DNA of 64,000 nt, taken from assembly GCA_943331005.2 (NCBI GenBank), contig CALQJX020000015.1:1-64000 (forward strand), read 5' to 3'. Within the stretch, counting starts at the first letter, position 1, and each line of letters starts with the position of its first letter. The notes below the pieces were generated by a model. That model saw only the letters and a list, made by a program, of their open reading frames with translations. It searched no databases and was not told the origin of the DNA. This DNA comes from Bordetella parapertussis (GTDB taxonomy: Bacteria > Bacteroidota > Bacteroidia > Chitinophagales > Chitinophagaceae). A program made the translations under genes and the position numbers. Below, in pieces: positions 26,558-35,791 of the stretch.

Positions 26558-29245
26558 ATGAGCCTTAGCGGTAAATTTATTCCAAATTTTTCATCATTGC
26601 ATCGCTTTACCTGCTGCATGGCTACTATTTTTATATTCTTTATAACAAATACGGCCTACTCGCAGACAGACAGCACATCTATGCCCCGCAACAAGGGTAT
26701 GGCTGATACCACCTATGTGGCCAAGGATTCGCTGATGATGAAGGGCGGCAGGCCTACCGGTACAGATACGCTGAAGGCTGCGGATACTGCAGGAAGGAAC
26801 AGTCTGGAACAGCGACTGGGTATAAAGATTTCGCGCGATGCACTGCCTGCTGTGGTGAAAGCCAGCGCCAGAGACTCTGCAGTAATGGACATGGATAAAG
26901 ATGTCTTTTACCTCTATGGCAAGACACAGGTGAACTACGAAGACTTGCAGCTGAACGCAGGACAGATCAATTTTTCGCAGGCAACCAATATGGTTACTGC
27001 AGCCCCCAGCGATCTGGTGCTGGATACGGGAACCAACAGGCCATCTTTCAAGCAGGGTAGTGAGCGATTTACTTACGACTCCATGCAGTATAATTTCAAA
27101 AGCAAGCGTGCTATAGTGCGGAATGTGAGTACGCAATATGGTGAAGGATACGTGAAGAGTGAGCAGATAAAACGCAACCCGGACCAAAGTATCTATGGCT
27201 GGCACAGCGTGTATACTACCTGTGCGCTGGATACGCCTCACTTTGGTATAAGGGCCAAGAAGATAAAGGTTATACCGGACAGGGTGATCGTATCGGGCCC
27301 GGCCAACCTGAACATAGAAGGGGTGCCCACGCCGCTATACCTGCCTTTCGGGCTGTTCCCTGCTTCGCAGAAGCAGAGGTCGGGCTTTGTGTTGCCTACC
27401 TATAGTGTGGAGCAGCAAAGGGGCTTCGGCCTGCTTAATGGCGGTTATTATTTTCATGTGAATGAGAAGGTGGATGCGCTGCTGCAATCTAATATTTATA
27501 CCAAGGGCAGCTACAAGTTAACTGCTACCTCCAACTACAATAATCTGTATCACTACAGGGGCGGGCTCATAGTGTCTTATGCGCTGAACAAGACCGGAGA
27601 AGACTTTGAACCTACTGCCAGCACAACCAAGGATTTTATGGTGAACTGGCGCCACAGTTCTGATGCCAAGTCGGTGCCGGGGCAGAGTTTCAATGCATCG
27701 GTGCAGGCGGGTACATCCAGCTTTTACTCCAACAACAGCTATGACCCGAACCAGATACTGAATAACCAGTACCAGTCGAATGTGAGCTATAGTAAGAACT
27801 GGCAGAACAGGCCATTCGGGCTGACAGTGAGTGCGCTGCACCAGCAGAACACACGCACCAAGCAGATAGATGTGACACTGCCTTCTATGAACTTTTATGT
27901 GAACCAGTTCAACCCCTTCCAGCGGAAGAATGCAGTAGGCAACCACTGGTACGATAAGATAACGGCCAGCTATGCAATGGATCTGCAGAACAAGACCACT
28001 TTCTACGATAGTACGTTCAACATCAGTAACCTGTCTATGAAGAGTTTTCAGAACGGAGTGCGCCACTCTATACCTGTTAGTGCTTCTTACACAGTGATGC
28101 GTTATGTGAACATGTCCTTCAGTGTGAACTACAACGAATACTGGCTTTCCAACAAAATATTTCAGCAGTACAATGATGCTAACGCCAAGGTGGATTCTAT
28201 CCGTCAGGATGGTTTCTTTACAGCAAGAGATTTTAATGCAGGGCTCAACTTCTCTACCCGTATCTATGGCATGAAACTGTTTAACAGTGGTGGGCTGCGC
28301 GGCATAAGGCATGTGCTGACACCGGCAGTAGGTGTTTCATACCGACCCGATTTTGCAAAATCACCATTCAACTATTACTACCAGTCCAGAATGGATACCA
28401 GTCAGACATTGATCTCACAATCTCCGTTCATTACTTCACCTGTAGGTTCGCCGGTACAGGGCAAGTCGGCCAGTATGAACCTGGGCGTGAACAACAACCT
28501 GCAGATAAAGGTGCGCAATGCAAAAGACACTGCATCCGGTTTCAAGAATGTGACGCTGATAGATGGTTTCAGTGTGGCTACGTCTTACAATGCAGCTGCA
28601 GACTCTTTCAGGTGGACAGACATAGGTGTGAACTTCCGTACCAATGTGCTGGACAAGGTGAACATAACGGGAAGTGCGGCATACAGTCCCTATGCTTTTG
28701 ATTATGGAAAGGGGATAAGGCTGCAAACACTGAATATTGAGCAGGGAACGGGCATAGGCAGGTTCAAAAATGCGAACCTGTCTGTGGGTAGCAACTTCCA
28801 CTCCAAGCCTAAGGGCGGGGCTAAGGACCGCACCAACAGCGAAGAATACCTGCGTGTGCTGCGCAATGCGGGTTATAACGAGTATGTGGACCTGAATATT
28901 CCGTGGAGTTTCAACTTCACCTATACTATGTCATTCAACAAGCAGTACAGCAGCTTCTCTTACAAAGACACCATAGTGCTGAACCACTCACTCACCTTCA
29001 GCGGAGAGTTGCAGATAACTGAGAGCTGGAAGGCGGTGTTGAACAGTGGTTACAACTTCGATCTGAAGCAGATGACCCTGACCAGTATAGATGTGTACAG
29101 AGATCTGCATTGCTGGGAGATACATTTCCAGACCTATCCGTTCGGGCCTCGTAAGAGTTTCAACTTCACACTGAATGCAAAATCTACCATACTGCAGGAT
29201 CTGAAGTTGGTGCGTCGCAGAGACTTCAGGGATGTGCCTAACTAA
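26558..29245 (+). CDS. lptD: LPS-assembly outer-membrane protein LptD
   Basis: The 895-residue protein begins with a signal peptide (cut near AYSQ), then a linker. A periplasmic OstA/LptA-like jellyroll follows (about 110-260; DVFYLYGKTQVNYEDL, FTYDSMQYNFKSKRA, YVKSEQIKR). The remainder is a large C-terminal barrel with many alternating strands. The hinge PTPLYLPFGLFPASQKQRSGFVLP matches the LptD plug/barrel junction. LptD inserts LPS into the outer leaflet, in line with lpxB here. Only a few Cys are visible, so the disulphide pattern of E. coli LptD is not evident. The start at 26558 keeps Lys/Arg ahead of the hydrophobic core; an upstream frame extension overlaps the divergent amidase and is rejected. 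Confidence 0.9.
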   Translation: MSLSGKFIPNFSSLHRFTCCMATIFIFFITNTAYSQTDSTSMPRNKGMADTTYVAKDSLMMKGGRPTGTDTLKAADTAGRNSLEQRLGIKISRDALPAVVKASARDSAVMDMDKDVFYLYGKTQVNYEDLQLNAGQINFSQATNMVTAAPSDLVLDTGTNRPSFKQGSERFTYDSMQYNFKSKRAIVRNVSTQYGEGYVKSEQIKRNPDQSIYGWHSVYTTCALDTPHFGIRAKKIKVIPDRVIVSGPANLNIEGVPTPLYLPFGLFPASQKQRSGFVLPTYSVEQQRGFGLLNGGYYFHVNEKVDALLQSNIYTKGSYKLTATSNYNNLYHYRGGLIVSYALNKTGEDFEPTASTTKDFMVNWRHSSDAKSVPGQSFNASVQAGTSSFYSNNSYDPNQILNNQYQSNVSYSKNWQNRPFGLTVSALHQQNTRTKQIDVTLPSMNFYVNQFNPFQRKNAVGNHWYDKITASYAMDLQNKTTFYDSTFNISNLSMKSFQNGVRHSIPVSASYTVMRYVNMSFSVNYNEYWLSNKIFQQYNDANAKVDSIRQDGFFTARDFNAGLNFSTRIYGMKLFNSGGLRGIRHVLTPAVGVSYRPDFAKSPFNYYYQSRMDTSQTLISQSPFITSPVGSPVQGKSASMNLGVNNNLQIKVRNAKDTASGFKNVTLIDGFSVATSYNAAADSFRWTDIGVNFRTNVLDKVNITGSAAYSPYAFDYGKGIRLQTLNIEQGTGIGRFKNANLSVGSNFHSKPKGGAKDRTNSEEYLRVLRNAGYNEYVDLNIPWSFNFTYTMSFNKQYSSFSYKDTIVLNHSLTFSGELQITESWKAVLNSGYNFDLKQMTLTSIDVYRDLHCWEIHFQTYPFGPRKSFNFTLNAKSTILQDLKLVRRRDFRDVPN

Positions 29246-29350
29246 TCCTCAATAAAAACGGAGCTTCCTTTCTTCATTTACACCAGAGCTTCATTGCTCC
29301 TGTTGTCAGGGTATTTACACAGAATAGTTGCCTTGCGGCATCGGCTAATG

Positions 29351-29394
29351 AAAAATGTGCTGACCCGGAGACATAGTCTGCAGATCAGCACATT
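29351..29394 (-). terminator. Hairpin terminator of the RND/MMPL transporter gene
   Basis: A 10-bp stem (29354-29363 with 29385-29394) with a 21-base loop is followed on the minus strand by five T. It lies 25 bases past the stop. Confidence 0.65.
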
Positions 29395-29418
29395 GAAAAG
29401 ATTGAATAGTAGTAAATA

Positions 29419-31797
29419 TTAGTCAGTTATCTTGATGACATCGTCATCTTCTTCTCCCATCAGGAAGTCTGTAGCATTGTTCTTTTTCTCTATCACTTTA
29501 TCCATCCACAGCAGCAGCGCAGGCAACAACGTGAGGTTGGTGACCATGGCCAGGAACAGAGTGATGGATGTAAGATAGCCCAGCGATTTTGTACCATCGA
29601 ACTCAGAGAGCATAAATACAGCAAAACCTGCAATAAGTATGAGTGATGTGTAGATGATACTAAGGCCCGTATCGTGAATGGTGCGGTGTACTGTATCGGC
29701 AATGCTATCGTCGTGGCGCACCAGTTCCTGCTTGAAGTTGACAAGGAACCTGATCGTAACATCGATAGTGATGCCAAGTGCCACACTGAACACCAGTACG
29801 GTAGATGGTTTGATGCGGATGCCCATCCAGCCCATGAGGCCGGCAGTAATGAGCAACGGCACTATGTTCACCACTATAGATATCAGTAATATGCGCCAGG
29901 AGCGGAACAGTGCTATCATACAGCCGAAGATGATGAGGAAGGCCAATATGAGACTGTCTCTGAGGCTGGCTACAATGAATTTGCTGCCCTCGAGGAAGGT
30001 GATGCTGGTGCCGGTAAAGGTTACTGTGTACTTGTTGCTATCGAAGATGCTGTAGACCTTAGGTTTCAGCGAATCCAGCAGCAAAGGCAGTTTGCGGGAG
30101 CCTACATCGGCCATGCTTACACTGATACGTGCTTTCTGCTTGTTGCTGTCTATGAAAGAAAGTAACAGTTTGCTGAAGAGCGTACCCTTGCCCGAATCGT
30201 TCTTGGCAGATAGATAAGGCTGCAGGAATGCAGCGCCAAAGTCGCCGGGAACAGCAAAGTAAGAAGTGTCTCCGCCAAAATATTGCTGAGAAGCGAATTT
30301 TACTCCGTTGGTAATAGATAGTGGTTTGCCTATTTCCGGATAGCTTTCCAGCAGATTGCTCAACTCGTCCATTTTCCTTATTACACCTAGTCCGTTCACT
30401 ACACCTCTTTTCTTACGGGTGTCTATTACTATTTCCAGAGGCATTACACCCTTGAAGTTCTTTTCAAAGAATTTTAGGTCTACAGAAACCTTATCCTGCT
30501 GTGGAAGGTCGTCTACAATGTGTGCATCATTTTTCAGCTGCATAACACCCCAAACCGACAGACCGCAAACCACAAGCGTGAAAATATAAATGGACATTCT
30601 GTGGTCGAACACCCAATTGGTGATTCGTGTAAGCACTTTATTGATAAGACCACTCTCCAGATACTTGGTATGCTTCACCTTTGGGGGAGGCAGGAAGCTG
30701 AAGAAGGCAGGAATGAATATGAGTGAAATGAAGAACAGTGCAATAATATTGATGCCGGCCACAAGTCCGAATTCTTTGAGGAGAACGCTCTTGGTAAAGA
30801 AGAATACACCAAAGCCAATAGCTGCTGTGAGGTTGGTGAAGAAGGTTACAATCCCCATCCTGTCTATCATACGCAAGAGCGACCTCATTTTATTGGGGTT
30901 CAGGTTATACTCGTAGTGGTACCTGTTGAGCAGATATACGCAATTGGGTATACCTATGACCACCACCAGCGGTGGTATGAGGGCAGTGAGCAGGGTGATC
31001 TTGTAACCCAGCAGCACTATAGTACCCACACTCCATATAACACCTATAGCCACTACCAGCATAGAGGCCAGTACGGCAGTAAAAGAGCGGAAGAATATGA
31101 TTAGGATTATAGCAGTAAGCACAAAAGACATGATGAGGAACAACTTCATCTCAGACTGTACCTTCAGGGCCATTTGTGTGCGAATAAGCGGCAACCCGGA
31201 GTAGTGCATTTCCGTATTGTACTTCTGGCCGAATGCATTACCCAGTTCTACTATCTTATTTATTACATCAGACCTGTCTTTAGAGTTCAGTACGTTCTTG
31301 TCTATACGTACTGCCATCATATATGCCTTAGTATCGGGATTGTATAGGAATCCCTTGTAGATAGGGAGATTCATGAACACATCCTTAAATGAGTCTATGT
31401 TGCTGAATGGCGGATCGCCGGCAATAGTTACTACTTTCAGTTTAGACGTTACTGTATCTTTTACCAGCGTCACCGCTCCGGGAATGCTCAAAACATTCTC
31501 TACTGCTTTCACCTTTGTTATGGTCTTGCAGAGTTGGGCATAGTCATTGAAGAAATCGGGAGAGAAGAATTTGTCTGACTGAATGCCGATCACCATCATA
31601 TTTCCATCCTCGCCAAACTGTTTCCTGAAATTCTGATATTCTATATATTTAGGATTGTCTGTAGGAACGGCAGTATTGAATTCGTAGCTGAGTTTTACCT
31701 TGCTTGCGAAGTACCCCATAATTGCTGTATCGGCCAATAGTGCTATGAGCAGGGCCAGACGATACTTAATTATGAAAGCGGCTATTTTATGCCACAT
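29419..31797 (-). CDS. RND-superfamily transporter of the MMPL/HpnN type
   Basis: The 792-residue inner-membrane protein has the RND layout: TM1 at about 10-28, a long periplasmic loop, five clustered TMs (about 215-360), TM7 near 395-415, a second periplasmic loop, and a final five-TM cluster (about 620-775). The last cluster contains the Asp-rich VFSVALGITIDVTIRFL, a site analogous to the proton-relay acidic residues of RND pumps. Relatives move lipids, hopanoids or other hydrophobic molecules; the substrate here is unknown. No membrane-fusion protein or TolC partner is adjacent, which suits MMPL/HpnN rather than tripartite efflux. Its acidic C-terminal tail (EEDDDVIKITD) is unusual but probably harmless. 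Confidence 0.87.
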   Translation of the reverse strand: MWHKIAAFIIKYRLALLIALLADTAIMGYFASKVKLSYEFNTAVPTDNPKYIEYQNFRKQFGEDGNMMVIGIQSDKFFSPDFFNDYAQLCKTITKVKAVENVLSIPGAVTLVKDTVTSKLKVVTIAGDPPFSNIDSFKDVFMNLPIYKGFLYNPDTKAYMMAVRIDKNVLNSKDRSDVINKIVELGNAFGQKYNTEMHYSGLPLIRTQMALKVQSEMKLFLIMSFVLTAIILIIFFRSFTAVLASMLVVAIGVIWSVGTIVLLGYKITLLTALIPPLVVVIGIPNCVYLLNRYHYEYNLNPNKMRSLLRMIDRMGIVTFFTNLTAAIGFGVFFFTKSVLLKEFGLVAGINIIALFFISLIFIPAFFSFLPPPKVKHTKYLESGLINKVLTRITNWVFDHRMSIYIFTLVVCGLSVWGVMQLKNDAHIVDDLPQQDKVSVDLKFFEKNFKGVMPLEIVIDTRKKRGVVNGLGVIRKMDELSNLLESYPEIGKPLSITNGVKFASQQYFGGDTSYFAVPGDFGAAFLQPYLSAKNDSGKGTLFSKLLLSFIDSNKQKARISVSMADVGSRKLPLLLDSLKPKVYSIFDSNKYTVTFTGTSITFLEGSKFIVASLRDSLILAFLIIFGCMIALFRSWRILLISIVVNIVPLLITAGLMGWMGIRIKPSTVLVFSVALGITIDVTIRFLVNFKQELVRHDDSIADTVHRTIHDTGLSIIYTSLILIAGFAVFMLSEFDGTKSLGYLTSITLFLAMVTNLTLLPALLLWMDKVIEKKNNATDFLMGEEDDDVIKITD

Positions 31798-32201
31798 GTT
31801 TAGTTGTTACGGTTTAAAAAACGGTAAAATTAATAAATGCATACCTCAATAACGACTTTTAAGAATAACTATATATCATCCCCCCTATTAATTGGAGCTA
31901 TTTTTAGTGTTGTTTTGCCGGCTGGAGCATAAAGTTTCACGTTTCCTTAATATGTGGAAGAAATGCCGTGTACTTATTTACTGAGAGAAGCTGATAATGT
32001 TTTGCTTAGTTTGTTGTTTTATCTCACTTTCGATTGCTCCGTTTCGTGTTGTTGTTTTCTGACCGGTACTTTAATTTGATTTCTGTAAAGGCGCTTTCGG
32101 ATAACATTTTTGTCCAAAATTTGTAAATTCACGAAAATTATTACTATCATTGTATGGTTATTCGGTTTATACCTTAACTTATTCAAATAAAATTGCCATT
32201 T
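31798..32201. other. Divergent intergenic region upstream of a T9SS cargo gene
   Basis: A 404-base AT-rich region between divergent genes. It contains TTTTGTCC followed by AAAATTTG near 32109-32124, a weak promoter-like string, but no exact TAnnTTTG. No hairpin or RNA gene was recognised. Its length suggests regulatory sequence or a long leader for the gene at 32202. Confidence 0.4.
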
Positions 32202-33485
32202 ATGAACAAAATGAAGTTACTCTTAACACTTGCGGCACCTGTTTTACTTGCTCAGGCTGCTCAGGCGCAATCTTCAAGACTTACAGCTCAGGCACATTGG
32301 ACTCACAATGGCGCAGAATTCAAGCGTACGGATTCTACATCTTATTCTTATCTGTCAACTGCAAGGGGTGGCGATCTGAATAGCCTGCTGAAATTTGACG
32401 AAGGTACTACCTGGTCTTATGTAATGGGCGATACCCAGAACAACAGCAAAAGGTGGATTCAGGAGTTTGATGCTAACAATAATCTAACTACTTCTGTAGA
32501 ACAGAACTGGGATATGATGCTCATGTCATGGGCTAATACCTGGAAATACATCCATACATACAACACCAACAATTCTAAAGCTACTACTATCAAGCAGCAT
32601 TGGGATGGTTCATCTGCATGGATCACTGATTCTAAGAACACATACACTTATAACATTTCAGGTAAACTGGAACTTGATCAGTATTCTCTGTGGGACGGCG
32701 TAAGTGCTTATGTTGCTGAAAGCCAGAAGACATACTACTATGATGCTTCAGGAAACATGATCAACCAAACCTGGCTCGACTGGGCTGGTACATCACCTGT
32801 TTTCACTAACCGTGTTAACTACACATACACAGCTTCAAACAAGCTGAAAACAACTACTAACGGTACCTGGAGTACTGCTGCATGGGTTGATAACGATATG
32901 TACACTAATGAGTATGACACTTCCGGTAATCGTGTATCAAACCTTCACAGCATCTCTAACGGAACAGTTTTCGTTAACGATGTAATGAGCATCTATAGTG
33001 GTTTCACAGGTGGCAACCCTGCTAATGAAACAGTACAGACTTGGGATACTGCAGGTGCAGGTTCATGGTCTGATACTTATCACTACACTTACACATACAA
33101 CAGCAACGGCAAACTCACTTCTGGTACACGTCAGTCATATGACCTGAGCATTCCAGGTTGGGTTAACGCTTTCGGCGATACAAAAGCTAACTACTACTAC
33201 GGCACTTTCGTTTCTGTAAAGAACGTAAGCAACAACGGTGGTACTGCTACTCTGTATCCTGTACCTGCTCAGAACAAACTGAACATCGACCTTAGCTGGA
33301 AAACTACACAGGCTGCTACAGTGATCATAGCTGATATGGCTGGTCGTGTTGTAATGACTGCAAACGTTGCTGCCGGTCAGACAAGTGTTAGCCTGAATGT
33401 TGCTGACCTCGCTGCTGGTATCTACATGGTTAACATCAACGGTGCTGAAGGACAGATAGTTAAACAGATAGCTGTTGCTCACTAA
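32202..33485 (+). CDS. Secreted protein with YD-like repeats and T9SS sorting domain
   Basis: The 427-residue protein starts at the ATG at 32202 (a TTG three codons earlier is less likely). It has a signal peptide MNKMKLLLTLAAPVLL...AQAQ. The body holds repeated Tyr/Trp-rich motifs of the form YTYN..GKL and YYYDASGNMI every 35-45 residues, resembling the YD repeats of Rhs-type and related wall proteins. The C-terminal about 80 residues (LYPVPAQNKLNID to IVKQIAVAH) form a type A T9SS sorting domain. It should be exported and surface-attached or released. The ligand is unknown. It is monocistronic with a strong terminator. Confidence 0.87.
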   Translation: MNKMKLLLTLAAPVLLAQAAQAQSSRLTAQAHWTHNGAEFKRTDSTSYSYLSTARGGDLNSLLKFDEGTTWSYVMGDTQNNSKRWIQEFDANNNLTTSVEQNWDMMLMSWANTWKYIHTYNTNNSKATTIKQHWDGSSAWITDSKNTYTYNISGKLELDQYSLWDGVSAYVAESQKTYYYDASGNMINQTWLDWAGTSPVFTNRVNYTYTASNKLKTTTNGTWSTAAWVDNDMYTNEYDTSGNRVSNLHSISNGTVFVNDVMSIYSGFTGGNPANETVQTWDTAGAGSWSDTYHYTYTYNSNGKLTSGTRQSYDLSIPGWVNAFGDTKANYYYGTFVSVKNVSNNGGTATLYPVPAQNKLNIDLSWKTTQAATVIIADMAGRVVMTANVAAGQTSVSLNVADLAAGIYMVNINGAEGQIVKQIAVAH

Positions 33486-33511
33486 TCGGTGCTGCACATC
33501 ACATATTTTTC

Positions 33512-33545
33512 GTAGAGCCCTGCAAACGCGGGGCTCTACTTTTTT
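33512..33545 (+). terminator. Rho-independent terminator of the YD-repeat T9SS gene
   Basis: A 9-bp GC-rich perfect stem (33512-33520 with 33531-33539) and a 10-base loop is directly followed by six T. Confidence 0.92.
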
Positions 33546-33606
33546 GAGGCAATACTGCAATAGCAAATTGAGTAACTTTACATTCGTCCTTTAAAATATC
33601 ATCGTT

Positions 33607-34425
33607 TTGAGCAGTCCCATAGGTGTTTTCGATTCGGGTTATGGTGGCCTTACCGTTTTCAGGTCTATTGCAGAAGCACTACCGCAATATGATTTTGTGT
33701 ACCTGGGCGATAACGGTCGCGCGCCATATGGCAACCGCTCATTCGATACAGTGCACCAGTATACGCTGCAGTGTGTGGAATGGTTTTTCAAAATGGGCTG
33801 CCCGCTGGTGATACTTGCCTGCAATACTGCATCGGCAAAGGCACTACGAACCATACAGCAGCGAGATCTGCCACATATAGGAGCAGATAAGCGGGTACTG
33901 GGTGTAATAAGACCAACAGCTGAGATAATTGGCAACTATACGCGTACAGGAGAAGTAGGTGTGTTGGGGACCAAGGGTACTATTACCTCAGGCTCTTATG
34001 AGATAGAGATCGGTCATTTCTTTCCGGATGTGAAAGTGCAACAGATGGCATGTCCGATGTGGGTGCCTATTATAGAAAATGGCGAGTATGACTCTGAAGG
34101 GGCAGACTATTTTGTAAAGAAATATCTGGATGAATTGTTGCATCGATCGCCAGGTATAGACACCATTTTGCTGGCCTGTACCCACTATCCGTTATTGCTG
34201 CATAAGATAAAAAAGTACCTTCCTGAGGGCGTAAATGTGGTTACTCAGGGAGAGATAGTGGCTGCCAGCCTTACAGATTATCTGCAGCGCCATCCGGAGA
34301 TGGAAACACGCATCAGCCGCAATGGTACTACAAGGTATTATACCACCGATGATGTAGCTGATTTCGACGATCACGGCTCTGTATTTCTGGGGAAAGAAGT
34401 ACGTGCTGAGCATGTGACCTTATAA
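33607..34425 (+). CDS. murI: Glutamate racemase
   Basis: The 272-residue cofactor-independent racemase makes D-glutamate for peptidoglycan. Both catalytic cysteines are present: Cys72 (LACNTAS) and Cys191 (LACTHYPLL). The N-terminal IGVFDSGYGGLTV motif with the catalytic Asp9 begins almost at once, so the TTG at 33607 is the natural start; no ATG precedes the conserved motif in this frame. The middle glycine-rich EVGVLGTKGTI segment is typical. Length is normal. It is convergent with the Lys/Ala-rich gene across a shared symmetrical terminator. Confidence 0.95.
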   Translation: MSSPIGVFDSGYGGLTVFRSIAEALPQYDFVYLGDNGRAPYGNRSFDTVHQYTLQCVEWFFKMGCPLVILACNTASAKALRTIQQRDLPHIGADKRVLGVIRPTAEIIGNYTRTGEVGVLGTKGTITSGSYEIEIGHFFPDVKVQQMACPMWVPIIENGEYDSEGADYFVKKYLDELLHRSPGIDTILLACTHYPLLLHKIKKYLPEGVNVVTQGEIVAASLTDYLQRHPEMETRISRNGTTRYYTTDDVADFDDHGSVFLGKEVRAEHVTL

Positions 34426-34450
34426 AGACTTTTACGACACTAAAGGGCAT

Positions 34451-34481
34451 AAAAAAAGGCTGTTCGAAACAGCCTTTTTTT
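34451..34481. terminator. Symmetrical bidirectional terminator between murI and the H1-like gene
   Basis: A 14-bp perfect stem (34451-34464 with 34468-34481) and a 3-base loop. The outer arms are seven A and seven T, giving a U tract in either direction. Confidence 0.92.
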
Positions 34482-34499
34482 AAGATCGCTAAAATAATC

Positions 34500-34835
34500 T
34501 TACTTCTTTTTAGCGGCTGTCTTTTTAGGACCAGCATTCTTTTTTGCTGCAACTTTTTTAGGAGCTGCTGCTTTTTTAGGAGCTGCTGCCTTTTTAGGAG
34601 CTGCCGCTTTTTTAGCAGGTGCTGCTTTTTTAGCAGGTGCTGCTTTTTTAGCAGGCGCTGCTTTCGCAGGAGCCGCTTTCTTAGCAGGTGCTGCTTTCGC
34701 AGGTGCTGCTTTTTTTGCAGGTGCTGCTTTCGCAGGTGCTGCTTTCTTCGCAGGAGCTGCTTTTTTCGCAGGTGCTGCTTTTTTGGCTGGTGCGGCTGCT
34801 GCTTTTTTTGCAGGCGCTTTTTTTGCTGTTGCCAT
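34500..34835 (-). CDS. Histone H1-like Lys/Ala/Pro-rich basic protein
   Basis: The 111-residue product consists almost entirely of Lys, Ala and Pro in near-perfect repeats of PAKKAA, PAKAA and APKKAA, ending in a Lys-rich tail. It has no folded domain. It resembles the C-terminal tail of eukaryotic linker histone H1 and bacterial H1-like proteins such as Hc1/AlgP, which condense DNA or bind RNA. DNA or nucleic-acid binding is inferred from charge and repeats. It lies just downstream of rpmA but is separated from it by a terminator, so it probably has its own promoter. The coding repeats make the exact copy number prone to change. Confidence 0.82.
   Translation of the reverse strand: MATAKKAPAKKAAAAPAKKAAPAKKAAPAKKAAPAKAAPAKKAAPAKAAPAKKAAPAKAAPAKKAAPAKKAAPAKKAAAPKKAAAPKKAAAPKKVAAKKNAGPKKTAAKKK
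34551..34820 (-). repeat. Short tandem coding repeats (15-18 bp) of the H1-like gene
   Basis: Roughly fifteen degenerate copies of a unit encoding Pro-Ala-Lys-Lys-Ala-Ala or a shorter variant. The DNA copies differ at third positions (GCA/GCT/GCG, AAA/AAG), so it is a protein-selected repeat that could still slip in replication. Confidence 0.8.
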
Positions 34836-34876
34836 AACTGTGAATTTAAGGGTTAAACAAAAATCTTTATAATGGC

Positions 34877-34910
34877 AAAAATCGCCGTAGGGGGTTAGTC
34901 CTCGGCGATT
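34877..34910 (-). terminator. Rho-independent terminator of rplU-rpmA
   Basis: An 8-bp stem (34880-34887 with 34903-34910) and a 15-base loop, with five T following on the minus strand, begins 6 bases after the rpmA stop. Confidence 0.8.
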
Positions 34911-34915
34911 CTTAA

Positions 34916-35170
34916 TTAAGAAACTGCAGTTACTGATACTAATGTCTTGTTCCTTGTCTTACGGAATTCTACTACTCCGTCAGTAAGGGCGAAAATGGTA
35001 AAATCTTTACCAAGTCCAACGTTGGTTCCAGGATGATATACTGTACCACGCTGGCGAAGAATGATGTTTCCTGAGATTGCAGGTTGACCTCCGAAGATCT
35101 TTACACCGAGTCTTTTGCTATGGGAGTCGCGGCCGTTCCGTACACTGCCTTCCCCTTTTTTGTGTGCCAT
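34916..35170 (-). CDS. rpmA: 50S ribosomal protein L27
   Basis: The 84-residue protein starts [16 protein letters not shown] and has the conserved [21 protein letters not shown] core and [17 protein letters not shown] segment of L27. The protein sits near the peptidyl-transferase centre. It begins directly at MAHKKG without the cleaved N-terminal extension seen in Firmicutes. It lies 45 bases after rplU, the universal L21-L27 pair, and both share one promoter and one terminator. Confidence 0.98.
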   Translation of the reverse strand: MAHKKGEGSVRNGRDSHSKRLGVKIFGGQPAISGNIILRQRGTVYHPGTNVGLGKDFTIFALTDGVVEFRKTRNKTLVSVTAVS

Positions 35171-35215
35171 GTTATTGGTTAATTACTATTACGTGTTAAA
35201 GTTAAGAAATTTCAA

Positions 35216-35515
35216 TTAAGCAATTTCGTTTATTTTTATCTTAGTCAGGCACTGGCGATGACCGTTACTTTTCTGGTATCCTTTCCTGCGCTTTTTCTTG
35301 AAAACGATAACTTTATCGCCTTTAAGGTGACTTAAGATCTCAGCCTGAACCTTTGTAGAGGTGTTGCCTACTGTGATGTTGCCTCCATTGCTTACCATAA
35401 GCACGTTAGAAAACTCAACCTTATCGCCGGCATCTCCGCCCAGACGATGTACGAACAGCTCATCATTCTGTTTCACTTTGAACTGCTGTCCTGCTATATT
35501 AACTATTGCAAACAT
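35216..35515 (-). CDS. rplU: 50S ribosomal protein L21
   Basis: The 99-residue protein begins at the ATG at 35515 (MFAIVNIAGQQFKV). A TTG-started extension at 35539 overlaps the -7 element and is rejected. The C-terminal KKRRKGYQKSNGHRQ is the L21 signature binding 23S rRNA. It is the first gene of the rplU-rpmA operon, preceded by a promoter with consensus spacing. Confidence 0.97.
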   Translation of the reverse strand: MFAIVNIAGQQFKVKQNDELFVHRLGGDAGDKVEFSNVLMVSNGGNITVGNTSTKVQAEILSHLKGDKVIVFKKKRRKGYQKSNGHRQCLTKIKINEIA

Positions 35516-35536
35516 GATATACCTAAAATATTTGTG

Positions 35537-35567
35537 CAAAGGTAAAGAACTTTTTCGTTTTAAACAA
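35537..35567 (-). promoter_or_regulatory. Promoter of rplU-rpmA (-33 TTG, -7 TACCTTTG)
   Basis: On the minus strand TTG at 35565-35567 and TACCTTTG at 35537-35544 are 20 bases apart, the consensus Bacteroidota arrangement, and lie 22 bases before the rplU ATG. Confidence 0.7.
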
Positions 35568-35764
35568 CAAAAAATTATTATTCTTTTATTCCCTCACTGT
35601 TACCGACCGCAACAACATAGGTGTGTTCACCCATGCCTGCTTTCGAAGACATAAAGATATTGAATAAAAATGAAACTGAATTGCCTACTTAATGACATTG
35701 CAGAACGTGGATAACTACTGTGCTATTAAGGCATGTTTTAACAACCTCCGCTGGATTTTATTAT

Positions 35765-35772
35765 TAACTTTG
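35765..35772 (+). promoter_or_regulatory. Predicted -7 promoter element for the GH3-family gene
   Basis: TAACTTTG is an exact TAnnTTTG match ending 19 bases before the ATG at 35792. Confidence 0.45.
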
Positions 35773-35791
35773 ATTTTCCAATCTGTAACGG

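Noticed and set aside
34551..34820. Short tandem repeat as a possible satellite or CRISPR
   Set aside because: The units are 15-18 bp, contiguous and in frame, encoding the H1-like protein.
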